A DNA stretch of 64,000 nt from Oculatella sp. LEGE 06141 (GCF_015207605.1 NZ_JADEWO010000001.1:1-64000), one strand, 5' to 3'. Shown: positions 38,344-48,162, counted from the first letter of the stretch. Numbers and translations are program-made. Notes: a model not told the origin generated them from the letters alone.

Positions 38344-39416
38344 TCTTTAGCGCCAATGGGGTCTGTCAGCGTTACGGCTTGCCCATCGTGGTGGAGCGAT
38401 CGCGTCAGCCCATTCAAAATTTGCACCAGTTGGGCACCCACCCATCCAGACGAAATCGTGGAAGCGTTGTTACGCTGCACACACTCCAGAAAATGAGAGC
38501 AAACCTGCTGCAATGGTTCAGTGGTATCCAGTTCTAATACCTGGGATGATGAGTTAGCCGGAAGGAACTGCCCATTACTCCACGCCATTGTGCCCCGTTG
38601 CAGCGTCAGGGGTGCAGCCGCCAATTCGTCAAATGTCAGCGTTCCCGAGCCTCCCGTCAGGCAGAGACGACGCTGTTTGTCTGGATTCAGCCAACAGAGA
38701 TGGATCATCGCTTGAACGCCGCTGGCATAGACCAGCTTGACCCATACCAGATCGGCCAACCCCCTGGGAAAGTGCCACCCCTGACTCGCCTCAGGCTGGA
38801 GCCAGACGGTTCCCTGAGCCTGCACTTGCAGCGGACGTTCACCCAGCCAGTGGTTAAAAATGGCGATGTCGTGAATTGCCAGGTCCCACAGGGCATCCAC
38901 ATCTTGCCGCACCGGGCCGAGATGGGTACGCGCCGCATAGCCATACCGAATAGCGCCCAACGCCCCTTGCTGCACCGCGACCCTGCCCCGTTGCACCGCA
39001 GGATGAAACAGATAGGTGTGATCCACCACCAACTGGCAATGCTGCTGTTCTGCTAAACGGCACAAGCGCAGCGATTCGGCCAACTCCAGCGTCAGCGGTT
39101 TTTCGACCAGAACGTGGTACCCCCGTTGCAGTGCCGCTTCTGTGAGTGAATAGTGGGTTGTGGCAGGAGTAGCGATCGCCACCGCCTCCAGACCAGGGCA
39201 GTCGAGCGCCGTTTGCCAATCGGTCAACAGGGCAGTTTGCTGATCCAGGCCAAACTGACGTGCCAGGGCATAGAGGCGATCGCGATGCGGATCAACGATA
39301 GCCACCACCTGAGCCTGGGGATGCTTCAGGAAATTTCGTACCAGATGAGTCCCCCAGCGCCCAGCGCCAAACACAGCAATCCGGGTGGTTTTATCCTGAC
39401 GTTCGCTTCCGTACAC
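38340..39416 (-). CDS. Gfo/Idh/MocA-family oxidoreductase
   Basis: A 358-residue dehydrogenase. The N-terminal Rossmann fold (RIAVFGAGRWGTHLVRNF, VVAIVDPHRD) binds NAD(P). The family motif EKPLTLELAESLRL carries the conserved Glu-Lys-Pro, and DLAIHDIAIFNHWLGERP supplies the catalytic His/Asp region. Substrate is probably a sugar or sugar nucleotide, not defined. The start is a GTG at 39416 that overlaps the last base of rnc (TAGTG), so translation is coupled to rnc. No ATG is available nearby. Confidence 0.9.
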   Translation of the reverse strand: MYGSERQDKTTRIAVFGAGRWGTHLVRNFLKHPQAQVVAIVDPHRDRLYALARQFGLDQQTALLTDWQTALDCPGLEAVAIATPATTHYSLTEAALQRGYHVLVEKPLTLELAESLRLCRLAEQQHCQLVVDHTYLFHPAVQRGRVAVQQGALGAIRYGYAARTHLGPVRQDVDALWDLAIHDIAIFNHWLGERPLQVQAQGTVWLQPEASQGWHFPRGLADLVWVKLVYASGVQAMIHLCWLNPDKQRRLCLTGGSGTLTFDELAAAPLTLQRGTMAWSNGQFLPANSSSQVLELDTTEPLQQVCSHFLECVQRNNASTISSGWVGAQLVQILNGLTRSLHHDGQAVTLTDPIGAKD

Positions 39417-40165
39417 TACCGACCGTCCCTATTTCCCAATGTCTCGCCCACCGCTTCAGTTTGCTGCAATAGCAACAGCGCCACCTGAGCTGCCGCCTGT
39501 TCAGCCGCTTTCTTAGATTGCCCCTTACCTTCTCCCCACGATCGCCCCTGAAACCATACTTCTGCCAAAAAGCGTTCGGCATCACCATGAAGTTGCCCAA
39601 TTTCGGTCACTCGATATTCAGGCAGCATCTGGTATCGAGCTTGCGTCCACGATTGCAGCGCTCCTTTGTAGTTTTGCAGCGTCGGATCGCTACGGATAAT
39701 GTCCGTTAGCCGTTGCAGGTGAGAATCGAGCCAGGGGTGGACGAGCCGTAAATCGTGGGTGCTGAGGTAAAGCGCCGCTAAAACAGCCTCAAACGCAGCA
39801 GCCAGACGGGTTTCTCGCCCCACCCTGTCGCTAAAAGCACTGTTCGACATTAATAAATACCGATCGAGTCCGTAGGAGTTGGCAATTTCAGCCAGGGTGC
39901 GATCGCTCACTAGGGCACCTCGTACTGCAGACAGTTCCCCCTCCGATGCCGTTGGATAGGTTTGAAACAAAAATTCTGCGGCAGCCAGCCGAATCACCGC
40001 ATCACCCACAAACTCTAAACGTTCATAGTTGGCTTCCACCGAAGCGGTGGGATGCGTTAGCGCTAAATCTAACAGCCTCCACTGAATTGGAGCGTTCTCA
40101 GGCAGGCCAAGTTTCAACGAAAATTGACGAAGCTGGGAATGACGACGAGAATCCGAAACAGACAT
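39416..40165 (-). CDS. rnc: Ribonuclease III
   Basis: A 249-residue double-strand-specific endonuclease for rRNA processing and RNA turnover. The signature YERLEFVGDAVIRLAAAEFL carries the catalytic Glu and Asp, the second acidic pair lies in AAFEAVLAALYL, and a C-terminal dsRNA-binding domain ends with WGEGKGQSKKAAEQAAAQVA. The length is normal. It is followed directly by the Gfo/Idh gene with a 1-bp overlap and preceded by rnpB on the same strand, so two RNA-processing genes sit together. Confidence 0.95.
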   Translation of the reverse strand: MSVSDSRRHSQLRQFSLKLGLPENAPIQWRLLDLALTHPTASVEANYERLEFVGDAVIRLAAAEFLFQTYPTASEGELSAVRGALVSDRTLAEIANSYGLDRYLLMSNSAFSDRVGRETRLAAAFEAVLAALYLSTHDLRLVHPWLDSHLQRLTDIIRSDPTLQNYKGALQSWTQARYQMLPEYRVTEIGQLHGDAERFLAEVWFQGRSWGEGKGQSKKAAEQAAAQVALLLLQQTEAVGETLGNRDGR

Positions 40166-40296
40166 TAACCTTCAAGAATAAAAATTAGCAGATACAGCAA
40201 ACAATAGAAAACCAGGGCAGGCAGAACCAGCGACAAAGACAGTAAAACGCCAAAACCTGGCCGTAGCGAAATTGGCAGGTTTGGTGGAGTTAGAAA

Positions 40297-40694
40297 GGGA
40301 GGAGTCGGACATAAGCCGGGTTCTGTTCTCCTATTGCAGGAGGGCAGTTATCTATCTGGGACGCTTGTTACCAAACGCCTCAAGCGGACTCGTAAAGGAA
40401 ATATCCCTTACCGGAACAGGTAAAAGACCAACCTTAGCTCCTTCTGCCTTGCTCCCAACCGGGGTTTACCGAGCCAGCGCCTCTCAACGCTGCTGGTGCG
40501 CTCTTACCGCACCCTTGCACCCTTACCTGTATGCCAGACGTAACGGAGCACGCCTCAACACCATCGGCGGTATGTTTCTGTGGCACTATCCTCACGGTCA
40601 CCCGCACTGGGCGTTACCCAGCAAGTTTGGTCTTTCGGGAGCCCGGACTTTCCTCAGACTGAACGTCTGCAACCGCCTGCGCCTACTCTTCCCT
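40297..40694 (-). ncRNA. rnpB: RNase P RNA
   Basis: The minus strand carries the universal 5' core GAGGAAAGTCCGGGCTC (plus-strand complement at about 40638-40655) and the 3' core ACAGAACCCGGCTTAT near 40311. Between them are the GCCCAGTGCGGGTGACC and GGTAAACCCC conserved blocks. Ends were placed by the P1 helix: GGGAAGAGT at the 5' end pairs (one mismatch) with ACTCCTCCC at the 3' end. This gives about 398 nt, normal for cyanobacteria. It is the catalytic subunit for tRNA 5' maturation. Confidence 0.95.
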
Positions 40695-40785
40695 TATGTC
40701 TAGTCTAGTTTAGCGGCCTACTCACAACGCACGTTGATCACAAGAATTGCCAGTATTTCTTTTAGCCTTGGCGAATGCTGTTCAC

Positions 40786-41511
40786 CTATTTCTTGGGGTT
40801 AAACGGCAGATGATCACTCCACGGCAGTTTTTTGATGGAAAAGTAGCAGGTGACAAATTCCAGATGCTCGGTAATATCTTCTCCCTTCCAGTCAAAAAAC
40901 CGCAACGCCAGCCGCAACGAAAATTGCAGCGGCTTCTTCCCGTCCATAAACCTGGCAACGGTGTTCTTCAACTTTTGCGACGCTTTTTTAGACTCAGCAT
41001 CTTTTTGCAGTTTTTCAATATCAACAATTGGAGCCGTTTCTTCTAAGGTTCCATCTTCTTTTTGCTTCAACAGATCTTCTGCGGTAATGGTTTCACGCAG
41101 CGAGCCACCCGGAGCCACAATGCTAAAAATTTGGCGTTGAGACAAGTCAACTTGGCGATTGGAGGGCAGCCGGATCACGCGACGCGACTGGTTCGCATAA
41201 TCTGTTAATGTGCTTTGATCCCAGTCGATGCGGATAGAAATGTTTTTAGATTTATTGTCAAGGGTAAGAGCCAGGGTCTTAGGCTGCTCTGAAAATTGGT
41301 ATCGATCGTTAAATTTGAACTTAATATCGACCACATCACTGAGGTTAGTGTCCTTCAACGGGATATCGGCCAGCGCCCGATCGAGAGTTGCCTTATCAAA
41401 GCTAATGGTGGTCTGCTCGGCTAAGGATTCAATCGAGTTGTACAACACCCATGTGATGCAAACCCCATACACCGCAAATATAATCAGGTCAATATTTTGA
41501 TTTTGATCCAT
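40786..41511 (-). CDS. Membrane-anchored protein of unknown function
   Basis: A 241-residue protein. One N-terminal hydrophobic helix (LIIFAVYGVCITWVLYNSI) is followed by a soluble, lysine-rich body with strand-like segments (VVDIKFKFNDRYQF, TLALTLDNKSKNISIRIDWD, RQIFSIVAPGGS) and a charged helix (EKLQKDAESKKASQKLKN). The last part, FSLRLALRFFDWKGEDITEH, is well structured. No family name is recognised, though the composition is that of a conserved cyanobacterial protein. It is on the same strand as rnpB, upstream of it. Confidence 0.75.
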   Translation of the reverse strand: MDQNQNIDLIIFAVYGVCITWVLYNSIESLAEQTTISFDKATLDRALADIPLKDTNLSDVVDIKFKFNDRYQFSEQPKTLALTLDNKSKNISIRIDWDQSTLTDYANQSRRVIRLPSNRQVDLSQRQIFSIVAPGGSLRETITAEDLLKQKEDGTLEETAPIVDIEKLQKDAESKKASQKLKNTVARFMDGKKPLQFSLRLALRFFDWKGEDITEHLEFVTCYFSIKKLPWSDHLPFNPKK

Positions 41512-42275
41512 ACATCACATCGAGAAGGAAATACGCAGCACGATGCGTTGATGATTTAGGTCGTTCCCTGAAAGCAGCTATTTAGTCAACGCCAACAGGC
41601 TTCAATTGGTATCTACACGCTGAGGCTTTCTAAATCCAGACTTCCCAAAATGCAACCCCGTTGCTAAACCAACGCGAGAGTCTGTCGTCCGCTCCTGAGC
41701 AAAGGCCAAACTACCAGCAGTAGACCGAACAAGATTGACCGCCAAACACCCTGACCTCGCTTTAGGTAGACAGATGGGTTCCATTGGTGTTGCTACCGTT
41801 GGCCTGGCGATTTCCCCTCATTTCCTCTCTCTTACCGCCGAGAGCCGAACCGGATGGTTTTGCCGCAAGTCAAACATTTGCAGATCTGACAGATGCAAAC
41901 CCTGAGCGATCGCTTCAATACCTCTAAGACGGCGGTTCTTCCCGATTTCTTCCCACTTTTTTCCCCGATTCTTCACACCAGTGATGTAACCTAGCCGCCA
42001 TAAGCGCTTCAGTGAAGCAAGCATCTGGCAACAGTTAAGCAAGTTAAGCAACGAGTCATGCAGGAATTACAGCATGAGGCCACTGAACTATAGAGAGGGG
42101 CAGGGAGTCGATCGCTTTCCAACGCAAACTCAGCATTGAATAGCGAGACGAATATACCCGGTCTATGGGGGCGATCGCGCCTCCCAAAAGTAAGACTTAG
42201 GCAACAACGTCTAAGAATCCGCAGCGTAATTCCTGGCAGTCTAGTTTGGTCATCCTGTTCTGAGGGAGCACAAAA
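41512..42275. other. 764-bp intergenic region upstream of the BMP transporter operon
   Basis: This region must contain the promoter of the operon starting at 42276. Small frames at 41602-41784, 41818-42051 and 42009-42287 (all minus) have no recognisable features. No riboswitch consensus or strong operator was recognised. A ribosome binding site (GAGGGAG) is clear just before the GTG at 42276. Confidence 0.45.
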
Positions 42276-43457
42276 GTGAGCAATCAACGGTTCTTAGGCT
42301 TGTCTCGGCGTCAGGTTATTCGCGGCCTTCTCGCCACTACCGCATTCGGAGTAACCGCCAAGCTGGGTACAGGGTGCAGTCGATCGGCATCAGAGGGTGC
42401 CAGCGGCGCTGATGGCAGCGACTCTATTACTCTGGGATTCATTTATGTCGGTCCCAAAGATGATTATGGATATAACCAGGCTCATGCAGAAGGGGCAGCA
42501 GGCATTGCCGCCAAATACAACTGGTTAACCATCGTTGAAGAAGCGAACGTTCCAGAAACAACCTCCGTGGAAGAGTCAATGCGAAGCATGATTGACCTAG
42601 ATGGAGCAGTAGCTGTCTTTCCCACTTCATTCGGCTATTTCGATCCGCACATCCTGAAACTGGCAGAAGAATACCCAGAGGTGCAGTTTTTCCATTGCGG
42701 TGGCCTGTATCAGGATGGCGTTCATCCTAAAAACGTCGGCAGTTATTACGGTTACATCGACGAAGCACAATATGTTTCGGGCATCGTTGCTGCCATGACC
42801 TCCAAAACCGGCAAGCTTGGTTTTATTGCCGCTAAACCCATTCCCCAGGTGTTACGCAACATCAACAGCTTTACACTGGGTGCCCGCAGCGTCAAACCAG
42901 AAACCACCACACAGGTAATCTTCACTGGTAACTGGGCAGAACCCGTCAAAGAAGCTGAAGCGGCAAACAGCATGGCAGATCAAGGCATTGACGTTTTGAC
43001 CTGTCATGTAGATAGCCCCAAAGTCGTCATGGAAACGGCAGAGAGGCGCGGTATTTTTTCGACTGGTTATCATGCCAATCAGGCTGAACTGGCGGCTAAA
43101 GGCTATCTCACCGGAGCAGAGTGGGATTGGACCACGGTTTATTCCAAATACGCCGAAGATATTCGGGCTGGAAAAACGCTGACCGATGGCAGCATTCCCC
43201 ATGTGGTGCGAGGCGGCATCAAGGAAGGCTTCTGCAAACTGTCAGATTATGGGCCAGCGGTCAGCGCCGAGGCCAAGCAAGCGGCTGATGCGGCCTTGGC
43301 TCAGTTTCAAGACGGTAGCCTGGTGATCTACAAAGGCGAAGTCAAAGACAACACGGGCAAGGTTGTGGTTACCTCAGCCGAAGAGTTAAAGCAGCAAGAT
43401 CCAAAGCTGGAGCAGATGAATTATCTCGTAGAGGGCGTAATTGGTAGCGTTAGCTAA
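42276..43457 (+). CDS. BMP-family ABC transporter substrate-binding protein (Tat-type lipoprotein)
   Basis: A 393-residue protein of the basic membrane protein/Med family, whose known members bind nucleosides and related N-rich solutes. The N-terminus has a twin-arginine motif (LSRRQVIRG, Arg11-Arg12) and a lipobox-like LGTGC (Cys34), suggesting Tat export and lipidation. Fold elements: LGFIYVGPKDDYGYNQAHAE, VQFFHCGGLYQDGVHPKNVG, GSYYGYIDEAQYVSGIVAAM, KLGFIAAKPIPQVLRNINSF and DVLTCHVDSPKVV. The start is GTG with a good GAGGGAG site. It is the first gene of an apparent seven-gene plus-strand unit, and the ligand is probably urea- or purine-like given the hydrolases downstream. Confidence 0.93.
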   Translation: MSNQRFLGLSRRQVIRGLLATTAFGVTAKLGTGCSRSASEGASGADGSDSITLGFIYVGPKDDYGYNQAHAEGAAGIAAKYNWLTIVEEANVPETTSVEESMRSMIDLDGAVAVFPTSFGYFDPHILKLAEEYPEVQFFHCGGLYQDGVHPKNVGSYYGYIDEAQYVSGIVAAMTSKTGKLGFIAAKPIPQVLRNINSFTLGARSVKPETTTQVIFTGNWAEPVKEAEAANSMADQGIDVLTCHVDSPKVVMETAERRGIFSTGYHANQAELAAKGYLTGAEWDWTTVYSKYAEDIRAGKTLTDGSIPHVVRGGIKEGFCKLSDYGPAVSAEAKQAADAALAQFQDGSLVIYKGEVKDNTGKVVVTSAEELKQQDPKLEQMNYLVEGVIGSVS

Positions 43458-43559
43458 CCCTCAAAAGCCTCAAGCAGCAAAGACTTCACGGTTTGAGCTT
43501 CATTGAGGGGGTCAGGTTTTCCCCTCCCGTTTCATGCTGATTTTCTATTATTTTCACCT

Positions 43560-44672
43560 ATGGTCACTCACGTTTGGCGCAGAAAGCTTGAATCTGCTTG
43601 TTTGCCGATCGCTGCTGTATTAGCGTCGCTGGTGCTATTTGGCATCTTTTGTGCAGTCGTGGGAGCGAATCCGTTTGAGGTGTATGGCTCCATCTGGAAA
43701 GCGGCATTTGGTCGCTGGACGAGTTTCCAAAACACGCTCATTCGCGCGGCTCCTTTAATGCTAAGTGCCCTGTGTACTGCATTACCAGCCCGATTGGGAC
43801 TAGTAATTATCGGTAATGAAGGGGCATTGGTTGTGGGCGGGATTGGTGCTGTAGCGCTCGGCCTTGGCATTTCTACCGCCCCGCCTCTGGTGGTACAAAT
43901 TGGCATGGCGATCGCCGCTATGGTTGCTGGCGGCCTGTGGATCGGCGCGGTGGGCGCGTTGCGTCACTATCGAGCCGTTAATGAAACGATTAGCAGTTTG
44001 TTGCTGAACTATATTGCGATCGCCCTGCTAAACCACCTGGTGGGCGGCCCCATGCGCGACCCCAGTTCACTCAACAAACCCGCAACGTACCCGATCGCCG
44101 CCGTCAACATGCTGCAAAGCATTCCCGGCACTCGCGTTCATTGGGGGTTGGTCTACGGCTTGGTCGCGTGCGTTATCGCCTATTTCTTGATTCAGCGCAC
44201 CACGTTTGGCTTTGCGGCTCGCACCGCCGGGGGCAACATTCGCGCCGCGCGAATTGCAGGGCTTCCCGTTGGCAAACTCACTGTTGCTATCTGCTTTTTA
44301 GCAGGCTCCTGCGCGGGACTGGCTGGCATGGTCGAGGTGGCAGCCGTTCACGGCACAGCCAACGAATCGCTCAACGCAGGATATGGATACGGCGGTATTC
44401 TGGTGGCCTTTATTGCTCGCCATAATCCCCTGGCCGCTGCTCTGGTATCTGTCCTGGTGGGCGGTATTTTGGCAAGCGGTGGCATCTTACAGCGGACGCA
44501 CGGTTTACCCGACGCAACAGTACTGGTTTTTCAAGGATTAGTGTTCCTGGTGGTGCTGTATAGCGAATCGCTGTATGGCAAGCTTCCCTTCTTTAGGGAG
44601 AAGCCAGCAGCCATGGTTGCCCCCCCGGCACCGCCCCCCAGCCCAGGGCAAGAACCTGTCGTGGTCAGTTAA
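43560..44672 (+). CDS. BMP-type ABC transporter permease 1 (YufP/NupP-like)
   Basis: A 370-residue membrane protein with about ten helices of the BPD_transp_2 family. Helices include IAAVLASLVLFGIFCAVVGA and VQIGMAIAAMVAGGLWIGAV. The cytoplasmic coupling segment AARTAGGNIRAARIAGLPVG and the GYGYGGILVAFIARHNPLAA signature are typical of nucleoside-type importers. The frame continues 19 codons upstream, but the ATG at 43560 (MVTHVWRRKLESACL) is the family-like start. It follows the binding protein by about 100 bp. Confidence 0.92.
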   Translation: MVTHVWRRKLESACLPIAAVLASLVLFGIFCAVVGANPFEVYGSIWKAAFGRWTSFQNTLIRAAPLMLSALCTALPARLGLVIIGNEGALVVGGIGAVALGLGISTAPPLVVQIGMAIAAMVAGGLWIGAVGALRHYRAVNETISSLLLNYIAIALLNHLVGGPMRDPSSLNKPATYPIAAVNMLQSIPGTRVHWGLVYGLVACVIAYFLIQRTTFGFAARTAGGNIRAARIAGLPVGKLTVAICFLAGSCAGLAGMVEVAAVHGTANESLNAGYGYGGILVAFIARHNPLAAALVSVLVGGILASGGILQRTHGLPDATVLVFQGLVFLVVLYSESLYGKLPFFREKPAAMVAPPAPPPSPGQEPVVVS

Positions 44673-44783
44673 TCACATAATCACAGGCATGATGACCGCA
44701 TGGGGATTGAGTGATGCAAGCAGATGCAACAAACTGAGTTCTCGTCCTCAGATCTCAAACCTTTAACGTTGGAGGATTAGGTT

Positions 44784-45710
44784 GTGGCAGCAGAAGCATT
44801 AGGTTGGTGGGGAGTTCCCTTGGCGATCGCCGCAGGCACCATGCGCGGTGGCACGCCCTTCCTGTTTGTCAGTTTGGGAGAATGCCTCACCGAAAAGAGC
44901 GGCAAAATTAACCTGGGGCTGGAAGGAACGCTATTGATGGGAGCCATGAGCGCCTACGCGATTTCCTATTTAACCGGATCGCCCTGGTTAGGGGTGCTGG
45001 TGGCTGGCATTGCCGGAGTGTTTTTGGGGCTAATTCACGGGTGGTTGTCTCAGCAACCGAGGGTCAACGATGTGGCGGTTGGCATTGCCATGATTGTCTT
45101 TGGTAGCGGGCTGGCTTTCTTCCTGGGCAAGCCATTCATTCAGCCCTCGGCTCCCCAGTTAGCCACTATTAATTTAGCAGCGGCGGGTGCCCCTCCGGCA
45201 CTGCAATCTGCCTTACAAATTAGCCCTCTGTTTTTGTTGGGTGTGGCGATCGCCCCGTTCCTGCATTGGTTCTTCAAATCAACCCGCTGGGGTTTGTTTA
45301 TTCGCGCCGTGGGTGACAGCCCCGATGCCGCAAGGGCGATGGGTTTATCAATTTTCAATGTCCGTATGCTCAGCGTTGTCGCTGGCAGTTTCTTAGCCGG
45401 AATTGGCGGCGCATCTCTGTCGCTTTACTACCCCGGCGTGTGGACAGAACGAATCTCTAGCGGTCAGGGGCTGATGGCAGTAGCCCTGGTGATCTTTGCC
45501 CGCTGGAACCCGATCCAGTGCCTCTGGGCATCCCTGCTATTTGGGGGCGCTCAAGCGCTTGGCCCTGCGTTGCAGTCGGTCGGGATTGAACAAGGCTATT
45601 ACCTTTTTAACGCCGCTCCTTACATTTTGACGTTGATCATCATGATCATCACCTGTTCGCCCAAGCGAACGTTAACTGGAGTTCCTGGCGCACTAGGAAC
45701 GGATAACTAA
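44784..45710 (+). CDS. BMP-type ABC transporter permease 2 (YufQ/NupQ-like)
   Basis: A 308-residue permease, the second half of the pair. TMRGGTPFLFVSLGECLTEK, SGKINLGLEGTLLMGAMSAY and IRAVGDSPDAARAMGLSIFN are the usual motifs, the last being the coupling helix facing the ATPase. It starts at a GTG (44784) with GGAGG nine bases upstream. Together with permease 1 and the double ATPase at 46615 it makes a complete importer. The ATPase gene is displaced by the insertion of a hydrolase gene between them. Confidence 0.93.
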   Translation: MAAEALGWWGVPLAIAAGTMRGGTPFLFVSLGECLTEKSGKINLGLEGTLLMGAMSAYAISYLTGSPWLGVLVAGIAGVFLGLIHGWLSQQPRVNDVAVGIAMIVFGSGLAFFLGKPFIQPSAPQLATINLAAAGAPPALQSALQISPLFLLGVAIAPFLHWFFKSTRWGLFIRAVGDSPDAARAMGLSIFNVRMLSVVAGSFLAGIGGASLSLYYPGVWTERISSGQGLMAVALVIFARWNPIQCLWASLLFGGAQALGPALQSVGIEQGYYLFNAAPYILTLIIMIITCSPKRTLTGVPGALGTDN

Positions 45711-45849
45711 AGGATTTAAGGATGGGACGAAGGATAAGCGTCTCCGCCTCATCGTTTCGCCCCTTTTCTTACCGATTCTGACTGAGAAAGGTCTGTACTT
45801 CTCCCAATGAACATCATTTCGTTTCTCCCACGTCCCCGGAGACTACCGC

Positions 45850-46536
45850 ATGGGAATTTTTGTTGAAGCGGAACCCTATCCCTATCCTTACAACGGCGAT
45901 CTTCGTCCTGATAACACGGTCTTGCTGATCATTGATATGCAGATCGATTTCTGCGGCAAGGGTGGTTATGTAGATCAGATGGGCTATGACCTCGCGCTCA
46001 CTCGCGCCCCGATCGCCCCCCTAAAAACCCTGCTAGCGGCTATGCGGGAACGACGATTCCACATTATGCACACCCGCGAGGGACACCGTCCCGACCTAGC
46101 CGACTTGCCAGACAACAAGCGGTGGCGATCGCGCCAAATTGGTGCCGGAATTGGCGATCCTGGCCCTTGCGGCAAAATTTTAGTGCGGGGCGAACCGGGA
46201 TGGGACATCATTCCAGAGTTAGCACCGCTGCCGGGCGAACCCGTGATCGATAAACCGGGGAAAGGGTCTTTCTACGCCACCGATTTGGATTTGTTGCTCA
46301 AGCGGCAGGGCATCCAAAACATTCTCCTGGCCGGCATTACCACCGATGTCTGCGTTCACACCACCATGCGAGATGCCAACGATCGCGGCTACGAATGCCT
46401 TCTTCTCTCAGACTGCACCGGAGCCACCGACTACAGCAATCACTTAGCTGCCCTTAGCATGGTCAAAATGCAGGGCGGCGTGTTTGGAGCCGTTGCCGAT
46501 TCCATTGCTGTCCTCAATGCAATCCAGCCGTTGTAA
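45850..46536 (+). CDS. biuH: Isochorismatase-like cysteine hydrolase, probable biuret amidohydrolase
   Basis: A 228-residue hydrolase. The Asp-Lys-Cys triad is complete: Asp29 in [20 protein letters not shown], Lys135 in [13 protein letters not shown] and Cys168 in [19 protein letters not shown]. The N-terminal [13 protein letters not shown], the segment [20 protein letters not shown], and [20 protein letters not shown] resemble, as I recall, Rhizobium BiuH, which splits biuret to allophanate and ammonia. Other members act on ureidoacrylate or N-carbamoyl compounds, so the substrate is inferred. It sits between permease 2 and the ATPase of the importer, supporting a role on the imported compound. 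The ATG at 45850 fits the family. Confidence 0.75.
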   Translation: MGIFVEAEPYPYPYNGDLRPDNTVLLIIDMQIDFCGKGGYVDQMGYDLALTRAPIAPLKTLLAAMRERRFHIMHTREGHRPDLADLPDNKRWRSRQIGAGIGDPGPCGKILVRGEPGWDIIPELAPLPGEPVIDKPGKGSFYATDLDLLLKRQGIQNILLAGITTDVCVHTTMRDANDRGYECLLLSDCTGATDYSNHLAALSMVKMQGGVFGAVADSIAVLNAIQPL

Positions 46537-46614
46537 CCGTACCGTTACGGATTGAATCGTGCGGTTATCTCCCCGATCGCTGACTTTACAGTTCCACTCC
46601 CTCTGGTAAACGCC

Positions 46615-48162
46615 ATGACCACTGTGACCTCAAGACCCACCACTGTTGAACTAGAAAAGCCACCAGAGCTAGAAGTTCTCAACATGACCAAGCAGTTTGG
46701 TAGCCTGGTTGCCCTGGATAACGTTTCGCTGCACCTGAAGCCGGGAACCTTTCATGCATTGCTGGGAGAAAACGGCGCGGGTAAAAGCACACTGGTAAAG
46801 TGCATCATGGGCTTCTACATGCCAACCTCTGGCAAAGTGCTGATCGACAAGCAAACACAAACGATCGCCAGCCCCCGCGATGCCCACAAATATGGCATTG
46901 GTATGGTCTATCAGCACTTCACCTCTGTGCCAGCAATGACCGTGGCCGAAAACCTGGTTTTATCTCGGTATGACTCGGCCAATGTGATCAATTGGCAGCG
47001 CGAATACGAGCAGCTCCAGACCTTTATGGATACGGCTCCGTTCCAGGTGCCGCTCGATGTGCCGATCGCCCAGCTCGCCGCAGGTCAAAAGCAAAAGCTC
47101 GAAATTCTGAAGCAGCTTTACCTCAAAAGCAAAATTCTCATTCTGGATGAACCCACCTCGGTGTTAACGCCCGGTGAAGCCGATGAGGTGTTGGGCTTGA
47201 TCCGCGAAGAAGTGACGGCTGGCAAGCTCAGCGTCTTGATGATTAGCCACAAATTCCGCGAGGTGACGGCATTTGTCGATGAAGTCACGGTGCTGCGAAA
47301 AGGCAAATTTGCCGGACACGGGTTCGTCAAAGATTTATCGGTTGCAGACATGGCCGAAATGATGATGGGAGAACGGCGAGAACCCAACCCGGTTGAAAAA
47401 ACGATTCACCCTGATCCAAAAGCGGTTCTTGAAATTAAAGAGATTCATGCCAACAAAGACAATGGGATTGAAGCGGTTTGTGGCGTTAGTCTCACGGTTC
47501 ACAGTGGCGAAATTGTGGGTATTGCCGGAATTTCTGGCAACGGCCAGCGCGAGTTAGTCGAAGTGTTGGCCGGACAGCGGGTCGCCACCTCCGGGCAGAT
47601 TGTAGTTAGCGGTAGTCCTTACCGCGCCACTCGTGCCGAGATGTTTAAGCACAAGGTCTTTGCCCTACCAGAGGAACCCTTGCGAAATGCCTGTGTGCCC
47701 CATATGACGGTGGCCGAAAATATGGCGCTACGCACGTTCGATCGCACCCCCCAGTCCCACGGCGTGCTGCTCATCCTCAAAGCCATTCGGCAGATGGCAC
47801 AGGGCTTAATTCAACAGTTTTCGGTTAAAACACCGTCTCCAGAAACGCCCATTAGCAACCTCTCTGGCGGCAACGTGCAGCGTGCGGTGTTAGCCAGAGA
47901 ATTATCGGCTCAGCACATCAACTTGTTAATTGCCGCTAACCCTTGCTTTGGGCTGGATTTTGCAGCAGTCGAGTTTATCCACGACCAGATTGTAGCGGCT
48001 CGAAATCAAGGGGTAGCCGTTCTGTTAGTCAGCGAAGACCTGGACGAGCTGTTGAAGTTGTCCGATCGCATCATGGTGATTAGCGGTGGCGAGTTTGTTT
48101 ATGAAAGCTCGATCGCTGAAGCCGATTTTGCCGCCATTGGACGCAGCATGGCAGGTCATTAA
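46615..48162 (+). CDS. BMP-type ABC transporter ATPase, two fused nucleotide-binding domains
   Basis: A 515-residue protein with two ABC domains, the normal form for nucleoside and ribose-like importers. Domain 1 has Walker A GENGAGKST, Q-loop GMVYQHFTSVPAM, signature LAAGQKQKLEILKQLY and Walker B ILILDEPTSVLTP. Domain 2 has the degenerate Walker A GISGNGQRELVEVL and signature LSGGNVQRAVLARELS, as expected for the family. The frame is open to TTG 46552, but ATG 46615 (MTTVTSRPTTVELE) is preferred. It belongs to the importer with genes 42276-45710. Confidence 0.93.
   Translation: MTTVTSRPTTVELEKPPELEVLNMTKQFGSLVALDNVSLHLKPGTFHALLGENGAGKSTLVKCIMGFYMPTSGKVLIDKQTQTIASPRDAHKYGIGMVYQHFTSVPAMTVAENLVLSRYDSANVINWQREYEQLQTFMDTAPFQVPLDVPIAQLAAGQKQKLEILKQLYLKSKILILDEPTSVLTPGEADEVLGLIREEVTAGKLSVLMISHKFREVTAFVDEVTVLRKGKFAGHGFVKDLSVADMAEMMMGERREPNPVEKTIHPDPKAVLEIKEIHANKDNGIEAVCGVSLTVHSGEIVGIAGISGNGQRELVEVLAGQRVATSGQIVVSGSPYRATRAEMFKHKVFALPEEPLRNACVPHMTVAENMALRTFDRTPQSHGVLLILKAIRQMAQGLIQQFSVKTPSPETPISNLSGGNVQRAVLARELSAQHINLLIAANPCFGLDFAAVEFIHDQIVAARNQGVAVLLVSEDLDELLKLSDRIMVISGGEFVYESSIAEADFAAIGRSMAGH

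Noticed and set aside
40272-40703. 143-codon plus-strand frame at 40272-40703
   Set aside because: It overlaps the RNase P RNA gene on the opposite strand, whose conserved blocks explain the sequence.
42009-42287. 92-codon minus-strand frame upstream of the BMP operon
   Set aside because: It overlaps the operon start region, has no family features and no convincing start.
45140-45358. Antisense frame within permease 2
   Set aside because: It lies opposite a highly conserved permease gene and has no independent support.
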